Below, one piece after another: positions 59,046 to 64,000 of a DNA stretch of 64,000 nt. The position numbers and the translations under genes were made by a program. The DNA is from JASLDZ01 sp964242625 (lineage in GTDB: Bacteria > Pseudomonadota > Alphaproteobacteria > Caulobacterales > Caulobacteraceae): the NCBI GenBank assembly GCA_964242625.1, contig CAXTAO010000001.1:310001-374000 (forward strand), read 5' to 3'. The first letter of the stretch is position 1; the number at the start of each line of letters is the position of its first letter. The notes under the pieces were generated by a model. The model searched no databases. It saw only the letters and a program-made list of their open reading frames with translations, and was not told the origin of the DNA.

Positions 59046-60976
59046 GAGCGCGCCGGCGCGCCGGTCGTAGCCGGGGCCGGAGGCGCGTCGACGCCGATCG
59101 CCTTGCGGGCCAGGGCGGGGTTGGTGCGGGGCCGGATGCGGGCCGCCGCCGCGATCCGCGCGCGCCCGGCGAGCTCCTGGTCGAGCGCGAGCGTCGCCTG
59201 GGCGCGCACGGGCTGCGCCGCCTGCGCCAGCGCCGCGGCCGGCGGCGTGCGCACGCCGTCGAGCCGCACCACCGCCATGCCGTTGGCCTGCACCTCCGGC
59301 GCGACCTGCACCTGACCGGACTTGGCCCCGAACACGGCGCCCAGGAAGCGCTGGCCGTAGGTCTGCACGGCGGCCTGGTCGTCGCGCGCGATCACCACGC
59401 GCTGCACGGCGAGGCCGGCCGACGCCGCCACCGCCTCGAGCTTCTCCCCGTGGGTCACCCGGTCGGCCAGCGCCTGCGCCCGGTCGGTCAGCGCCTTGCC
59501 GATGGCCTGCATCACGATCTGGCGCGAGAGCGGCGCGCGCACCTCGTCCAGCGTCAGGGGGGCGGCAGGCAGCGCCTTGTCGACCCGGATGACGTAGAAC
59601 TCGCCCTGGCCGGGCGCCGCGTCCTGAATGTCGCCCGCGACGCCGGGCTGCAGGGCGAAGGCGCTCTGCACGAGCTTGGGCGGCACGGGCAGGGGCTGGC
59701 CCTGCAGGGTGCGGCCCTGGGCGTCGAACACGGGCACGGGCGTGGGTTGCACCCCCGCACGCCGCGCGGCCTCGGCGAAGTCGGCCCCGCCGTTGCGGGC
59801 GTCGTCGTAGGCCTGCAGCTGCGCGTTGGCCTTGGCCTGGGCGGCGGTGCGGCGCACCTCCTGCTCGAGCTTGGGCCGCGCCTCCTCGAAGCTCACCGCG
59901 TGGCCCGGCGCGACCGACTGCAGCTTAACGACCGACACGCCGAGCGAACCCTGCACCACGCGCGTCTCGCCCGGGGACATGGCGAACGCCGCCTGCGCCA
60001 GCGCCGCGTCCGGCACCGCCGAGCGGGCGGCGGCGGCGTAGGGCACCGGCGCGCCCGCGCCCGCCGCCCGCGACGCGGCCGCGGGGTCGGCTCCGCCCTT
60101 CAGCGCCGCCGCAACCGCCTGCGCCTGGGCGGGCGAGCCGGCCGGCACCTGGGTGAAGGTGCGCGTCTCCGCGGTGGAGAGGCTGTCCTTCTCGAAATCG
60201 TAGCGCTTGTGCAGCGCCGCCTCGTCGACCGTCACCGTCGGCGCGAGAAGCGAGGCGGAGAAGCGGATCAGCGACACCTGCCGCATGGCGGGCCGCTTCA
60301 GCCCGGCGGCGTGCTCGCGCATATAGCCCTGCAGCTGGGCGTCGGTGGGCGGCGGCGGCGGCGGGACCGACGTGGCGGGGATCACGAAGAAGGAGGCCGC
60401 GCGCGCCTCCTTGTTGAACGCCGTCTCCAGCGCCGAGAAGGCGGCGGGCGCGCGCAGGCCGGCGACGAGACCCGACACCACCTGCGTCTGCGCGATCTGG
60501 TCGCGCAGGTCGGCCTCGAACTTGCGGGGCGTCAGGCCGTTCTGCGCCAGCAGGCTCTCGTAAGACTTATGGTCGAACGCCCCGCTGACCGGGTTGAAGA
60601 ATTGCGGCTGCTTGCGCAGCTCGTCGGCCACGAGCGTGTCCGCCGGCAGCACGCCGATCCGGCTCGTCCAGGCGGCCAGCGCCTCTTCCTGCGCGATCTC
60701 GTCGAGGAGCCGGCCGTCGAGGTTGTTCTGCAGCGCCTCCTGCACGGAAGGCGGCGTGCCGCCGTTGCGCTGGGCGAGGCTCTGCAGCGTCCGCTGGAAG
60801 ATCTGGCGGAACGCCTCGGGGGTCATCGATCGTCCGCCGGCCTGGATCACCGCTTTCGAGGTCGAGGTGGCGGTGAACACCGAGCGGCCGCCGACGAACA
60901 GGAAGCCCAGCATGGCCAGGACGAAGATGCCGGTGGCGAAGGGCGTCTTCGCGAAGGAGCGGAACTGGGCGAGCAT
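59042..60976 (-). CDS. ppiD: PpiD-like peptidylprolyl isomerase / periplasmic chaperone
   Basis: A membrane-anchored folding factor for exported proteins. One N-terminal transmembrane helix (about residues 13-32: ATGIFVLAMLGFLFVGG) is followed by a SurA_N-like helical domain (about 40-180), a parvulin-type (PpiC) region in the middle (about 230-370) and a long C-terminal part. 644 residues, close to the 623 of E. coli PpiD. The canonical parvulin active-site residues are not obvious, as in PpiD, so a chaperone role is more likely than catalysis. Divergent from tpiA; coupled to trpE. Confidence 0.8.
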   Translation of the reverse strand: MLAQFRSFAKTPFATGIFVLAMLGFLFVGGRSVFTATSTSKAVIQAGGRSMTPEAFRQIFQRTLQSLAQRNGGTPPSVQEALQNNLDGRLLDEIAQEEALAAWTSRIGVLPADTLVADELRKQPQFFNPVSGAFDHKSYESLLAQNGLTPRKFEADLRDQIAQTQVVSGLVAGLRAPAAFSALETAFNKEARAASFFVIPATSVPPPPPPTDAQLQGYMREHAAGLKRPAMRQVSLIRFSASLLAPTVTVDEAALHKRYDFEKDSLSTAETRTFTQVPAGSPAQAQAVAAALKGGADPAAASRAAGAGAPVPYAAAARSAVPDAALAQAAFAMSPGETRVVQGSLGVSVVKLQSVAPGHAVSFEEARPKLEQEVRRTAAQAKANAQLQAYDDARNGGADFAEAARRAGVQPTPVPVFDAQGRTLQGQPLPVPPKLVQSAFALQPGVAGDIQDAAPGQGEFYVIRVDKALPAAPLTLDEVRAPLSRQIVMQAIGKALTDRAQALADRVTHGEKLEAVAASAGLAVQRVVIARDDQAAVQTYGQRFLGAVFGAKSGQVQVAPEVQANGMAVVRLDGVRTPPAAALAQAAQPVRAQATLALDQELAGRARIAAAARIRPRTNPALARKAIGVDAPPAPATTGAPARS

Positions 60977-61149
60977 GCGGGCGGGGACTCTCCGTCCGGC
61001 TGCCGAGCGCCGGCGTGACCGCGGGGGTATAGGGGAGCGTCGCCGCGGGCGGCAAGGCGGCGTCGCCCTCGCGCGGGACGGGCGGCCACGTGACTCGTCC
61101 GCGCACCGGGGCTAACCGAAGCGCAACCATAAGGAACACAGGGGAGCGC

Positions 61150-61923
61150 ATGCGGTCGGCCAAGACGGTGGTGGGCAACTGGAAGATGCACGGCCTGCGG
61201 GCGGCGCTGGCGGAGGTGAGCGCGATCGCCGCCGGTCTGGCCGACGCCCATGCCGTGGAGGTCGCCGTCTGCCCGCCCTCCACCCTCCTGGCCGCCTCCG
61301 CCGAAACCGCGCGGGGAACTCCCCTGCGGATCGGCGCGCAGGACGTGTCTGACCTCGGGTGCGGGGCCCACACGGGCGACCTCGCCGCCGCCATGCTGGC
61401 CGACGCCGGCGCCACCCTCGTGATCGTCGGCCACTCCGAGCGCCGGCGCGACCACGGCGAGACGGACGCGCTTGTCGCACGCAAGGCGCGCGCGGCGCTC
61501 GCGGCGGGACTCCGCCCGATCATCTGCGTCGGCGAGGGGCTGGAGGAGCACGACCGCGGCGCGGCGCTGGAGGTGGTGCGCCGCCAGCTCGCCGGCTCCG
61601 TGCCGGAGGAGGCGAGGGGCGCCGAGTTCCTGGTCGCCTACGAGCCCAACTGGGCGATCGGCACGGGGCGCACGCCCTCGCCGGAGGACATAGCGAGCGT
61701 GCACGCGGCGATCCGGCGGGCGATGGCGCCCTTCGGCGCGCCCCCGCTTCTCTACGGTGGCTCTGTCACGGGCGCGAACGGCGGCGAGCTCATGGCCGTG
61801 GAGGGGGTGGACGGCGCGCTGGTCGGCGGCGCATCGCTCGCCGCCGCGGACTTCCTGCCGATCGTGGCCGCCGCCGGGCGGACAGCCGCAGGCGCGTCGC
61901 TGGCGCCCGCCGCCGCCCGGTGA
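61150..61923 (+). CDS. tpiA: Triosephosphate isomerase
   Basis: Interconverts DHAP and glyceraldehyde 3-phosphate. Catalytic residues: Lys in VVGNWKMHG, His in GHSERR, Glu in AYEPNWAIGTG, plus the phosphate loop YGGSVTGANGGEL. 257 residues from ATG 61150 with AGGGGAG upstream. Divergent from the PpiD-like gene across a 173-base GC-rich gap. Confidence 0.96.
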   Translation: MRSAKTVVGNWKMHGLRAALAEVSAIAAGLADAHAVEVAVCPPSTLLAASAETARGTPLRIGAQDVSDLGCGAHTGDLAAAMLADAGATLVIVGHSERRRDHGETDALVARKARAALAAGLRPIICVGEGLEEHDRGAALEVVRRQLAGSVPEEARGAEFLVAYEPNWAIGTGRTPSPEDIASVHAAIRRAMAPFGAPPLLYGGSVTGANGGELMAVEGVDGALVGGASLAAADFLPIVAAAGRTAAGASLAPAAAR

Positions 61924-61987
61924 TAGACGGCGCTCCCCCGCCGCGGGGCGCGTCTCGCGCCGTCGCGGCCCCGTTCGCGCGCGGCCC

Positions 61988-62617
61988 ATGCTTCTCACCC
62001 TGCTCCTCGTCGTCCTGATCCTGGTGTGCATAGCGCTGGGCGCCGTCGTGCTCCTGCAGCAGTCGGAGGGCGGCGCGCTCGGCATGGGCGGCGGCCCGTC
62101 GGGCTTCATGTCGGCGCGCGGGGCGGGCGACCTCCTCACCCGGGCGACATGGGTCCTGGGCGGGCTCGTCTTCGCGCTCTGCCTGTCGCTGACCATCATC
62201 CAGGGCAAGCTGCATGGCGGCTCGGTGGTGGACCGGCTGAAGATCGATCCGCTCAACGCCGACACGCCCACGCGCATTCCCGTCGCGCCGGCCACGCCGA
62301 CCGCCCCCGCCAACGCGCCGACAGGGTTCGAGGCCCCCACGCCCCAGGTGAACGGCGCGCCAGCCGCCGCCGCCGCCGGGACCGGCTTCGGACCCGCGCC
62401 GGCGGCCTCGGCTCCGGCACCGCGCCGCGCGGCGACACCCGCGGCCCCCGCGCCGAGCGTCACCGCCACGACCTCACGCGCGGCGAGCCCGACCGCCCCC
62501 GCCCAGACGCCGCCCACCACCAACTCCGGCCCGGTCAGCCCCGGCGTCGGCGCCGTCGGCGGCCTGCCCGCGCAGGGGACGACGCCCGCGCCTAAGGCCA
62601 ACACGACGGGCGGCTGA
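61988..62617 (+). CDS. secG: Preprotein translocase subunit SecG with long Pro/Ala-rich tail
   Basis: Small Sec translocon subunit that assists SecYE. Two transmembrane helices (about 1-24 and 53-74) flank the conserved loop VLLQQSEGGALGMGGG. Beyond the usual 75-110 residues the chain continues to 209 with a low-complexity Ala/Pro/Thr tail. ATG 61988 lies 64 bases after tpiA. tpiA-secG-pyrG order is common in alphaproteobacteria. Confidence 0.93.
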   Translation: MLLTLLLVVLILVCIALGAVVLLQQSEGGALGMGGGPSGFMSARGAGDLLTRATWVLGGLVFALCLSLTIIQGKLHGGSVVDRLKIDPLNADTPTRIPVAPATPTAPANAPTGFEAPTPQVNGAPAAAAAGTGFGPAPAASAPAPRRAATPAAPAPSVTATTSRAASPTAPAQTPPTTNSGPVSPGVGAVGGLPAQGTTPAPKANTTGG

Positions 62618-62703
62618 GCGCGCCCTGCGTCGGGCGCCTTCGCGTCGCAGCCGCGTCACGGGACGTGACTAGGCGGCGCGAACCGGGCTAAAGCCCGCCT
62701 CCC

Positions 62704-64000
62704 ATGGCCCGGTACATTTTCATCACCGGGGGCGTGGTCTCTTCGCTTGGAAAAGGTCTCGCCTCCGCCGCCCTCGGCGCGCTCCTGCAGGCGCGCGGCT
62801 ACCGCGTGCGGCTGCGCAAGCTCGACCCCTACCTGAACGTCGACCCCGGCACGATGAGCCCCTACCAGCACGGGGAGGTGTTCGTGACCGACGACGGGGC
62901 CGAGACCGACCTCGACCTCGGGCACTACGAGCGGTTCACCGGCGTGTCGGCCACCCAGGGCGACAACATCACCACCGGCCGCATCTACCAGACGATCCTG
63001 GAGAAGGAGCGGCGCGGCGACTACCTGGGCGCCACCGTCCAGGTGATCCCCCACGTCACCGACGAGATCAAAAGCTTCTGCCGCCAGCCCGCCTTCGACG
63101 AGGACGGGGCGGAGGCGGACTTCGTGCTGGTGGAGATCGGCGGCACCGTCGGCGACATCGAGGGCCTGCCGTTCTTCGAGGCCATCCGCCAGCTCGGCCA
63201 GGAGCTGCCGCGCGGCGAGAGCTGCTTCGTGCACCTGACGCTGCTGCCGTTCATCAAGACGGCGGGCGAGATGAAGACCAAGCCGACGCAGCACTCGGTC
63301 AAGGAGCTCCGCTCCATCGGCATCCAGCCCGACATCCTTTTATGCCGGTGCGAGTTGCCCATCCCCGCCGACGAGAAGCGCAAGATCGCGCTCTTCTGCA
63401 ACGTGCGGCCGAGCGCGGTGATCGAGGCGCGCGACAGCGCGTCGATCTACACTGTGCCGCTCGACTACCATGCCCAGGGGCTCGACGCGGAGGTCCTGGC
63501 GCACTTCGGGATCGCCGACGCGCCCGCGCCCGACCTCGCCCGCTGGTCGCGCATCGGGGAGAGCCTGGCGCACCCGGACGGCGAGGTCACCGTGGCGGTG
63601 GTGGGCAAGTACACGGTGCTGAAGGACGCCTACAAGTCGCTGATCGAGGCGCTAGTGCACGGCGGCGTCGCCAACAACGTGCGCGTCAACCTCGACTGGG
63701 TCGAGAGCGAGGTCTTCGAGGGCGACGACGCCCCCGACCTCGAGCGGCTGGAGAAGGTCGACGCCATCCTCGTGCCCGGCGGTTTCGGCGAGCGCGGGGC
63801 GGAGGGCAAGATCCGCGCGGTGCGCTTCGCGCGCGAGCGGCTGATCCCCTACTTCGGCATCTGCTTCGGCATGCAGATGGCGGTGATCGAGGCGGCGCGG
63901 AACCTCGCGGGGATGGCGCGCGCCTCCTCCACCGAATTCGGCCCGACGCCCGAGCCGGTGGTCGGTCTCATGCGAGAGTGGGTGCGCGGCAACCGGCTCG
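62704..64000 (+). CDS. pyrG: CTP synthase (3' truncated by window end)
   Basis: Makes CTP from UTP and glutamine. The N-terminal synthase domain starts MARYIFITGGVVSSLGKGLA with the P-loop. The DPYLNVDPGTMSPYQHGEVF and GHYERF segments follow. The glutamine amidotransferase domain begins near residue 297 (VAVVGKYTVLKDAYKSL) with the nucleophile in GICFGMQ. About 432 codons are visible of roughly 545; the C-terminal His/Glu of the amidotransferase lies outside. A small GGGC-TAAA-GCCC hairpin sits just before the start. Confidence 0.97.
   Translation, partial: MARYIFITGGVVSSLGKGLASAALGALLQARGYRVRLRKLDPYLNVDPGTMSPYQHGEVFVTDDGAETDLDLGHYERFTGVSATQGDNITTGRIYQTILEKERRGDYLGATVQVIPHVTDEIKSFCRQPAFDEDGAEADFVLVEIGGTVGDIEGLPFFEAIRQLGQELPRGESCFVHLTLLPFIKTAGEMKTKPTQHSVKELRSIGIQPDILLCRCELPIPADEKRKIALFCNVRPSAVIEARDSASIYTVPLDYHAQGLDAEVLAHFGIADAPAPDLARWSRIGESLAHPDGEVTVAVVGKYTVLKDAYKSLIEALVHGGVANNVRVNLDWVESEVFEGDDAPDLERLEKVDAILVPGGFGERGAEGKIRAVRFARERLIPYFGICFGMQMAVIEAARNLAGMARASSTEFGPTPEPVVGLMREWVRGNRL

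Noticed and set aside
58385..61018. Very long plus-strand ORF (877 codons) opposite trpE and the PpiD-like gene
   Set aside because: It is antisense to two well-supported genes, its composition is Arg/Gly/Ala/His-rich as expected from GC-rich shadow frames, and it has no recognisable motif or ribosome-binding site.

Overview
The window is a GC-rich, gene-dense chromosomal segment of an alphaproteobacterium, most likely from the Caulobacterales. Evidence: alphaproteobacterial LexA boxes (direct repeats GTTC-N7-GTTC) at lexA and at a SidA-like small gene; lipid A synthesis by LpxI rather than LpxH; a short ProS without an editing insert; a short-lid Adk; and promoter elements resembling TTGACG / GCTANAWC. 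Nearly everything is core genome. I see no insertion sequence, prophage, integrase or CRISPR array. The accessory-looking parts are a small cassette after tuf, a His-rich lipoprotein and a large palindrome.

Layout. 1-6.0 kb: end of an MFS transporter, a CDF metal transporter, tRNA-Thr, metG, a His-rich lipoprotein and rlmB. 6.0-7.5 kb: tRNA-Tyr, tRNA-Gly and tuf. 7.5-9.9 kb: a secreted DUF2807 protein and a GT-C-like membrane protein, which separate tuf from the ribosomal operons. 9.9-24.6 kb: the S10-spc-alpha supercluster, rpsJ to rplQ, including secY, adk and rpoA. 24.6-32 kb: a DUF1467 protein, proS, lolC, lolD, a 30-codon SOS-type small gene (sidA-like) and dnaE. 32-40.6 kb: rpsB, tsf, an EF-hand protein, pyrH, frr, uppS, cdsA, dxr and rseP. 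40.6-48.5 kb: the envelope block bamA, skp, lpxD, fabZ, lpxA, lpxI, lpxB. 48.5-54.3 kb: gltA and gltX (minus), comEC (plus) and lexA (minus). 54.3-54.7 kb: a near-perfect palindrome of about 365 bp. 54.7-61 kb: trpC, trpD, trpG, trpE and a PpiD-like chaperone, all minus, with a small opposing ORF between trpG and trpE. 61-64 kb: tpiA, secG and a pyrG cut by the window end.

How the genes work together. The left two thirds build the ribosome, charge tRNAs, supply elongation factors and recycle ribosomes. The middle makes and moves the envelope: SecY and SecG export proteins, LolC/LolD move lipoproteins, UppS/CdsA/Dxr supply lipid precursors, BamA with Skp assembles outer-membrane proteins, and the Lpx enzymes make lipid A. 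Translational coupling is dense, with many ATGA, GTGA and TGATG overlaps. Two SOS loci lie in the window: lexA, with two boxes, and the sidA-like gene directly ahead of dnaE.

The observations most worth following up are the SOS-controlled membrane micropeptide upstream of dnaE, the palindrome between lexA and trpC, the unusual junction at tuf (which may reflect recombination between two tuf loci), and a lipoprotein with both a lipobox and a C-terminal membrane anchor. All functional calls come from reading the sequence; no database search was run.
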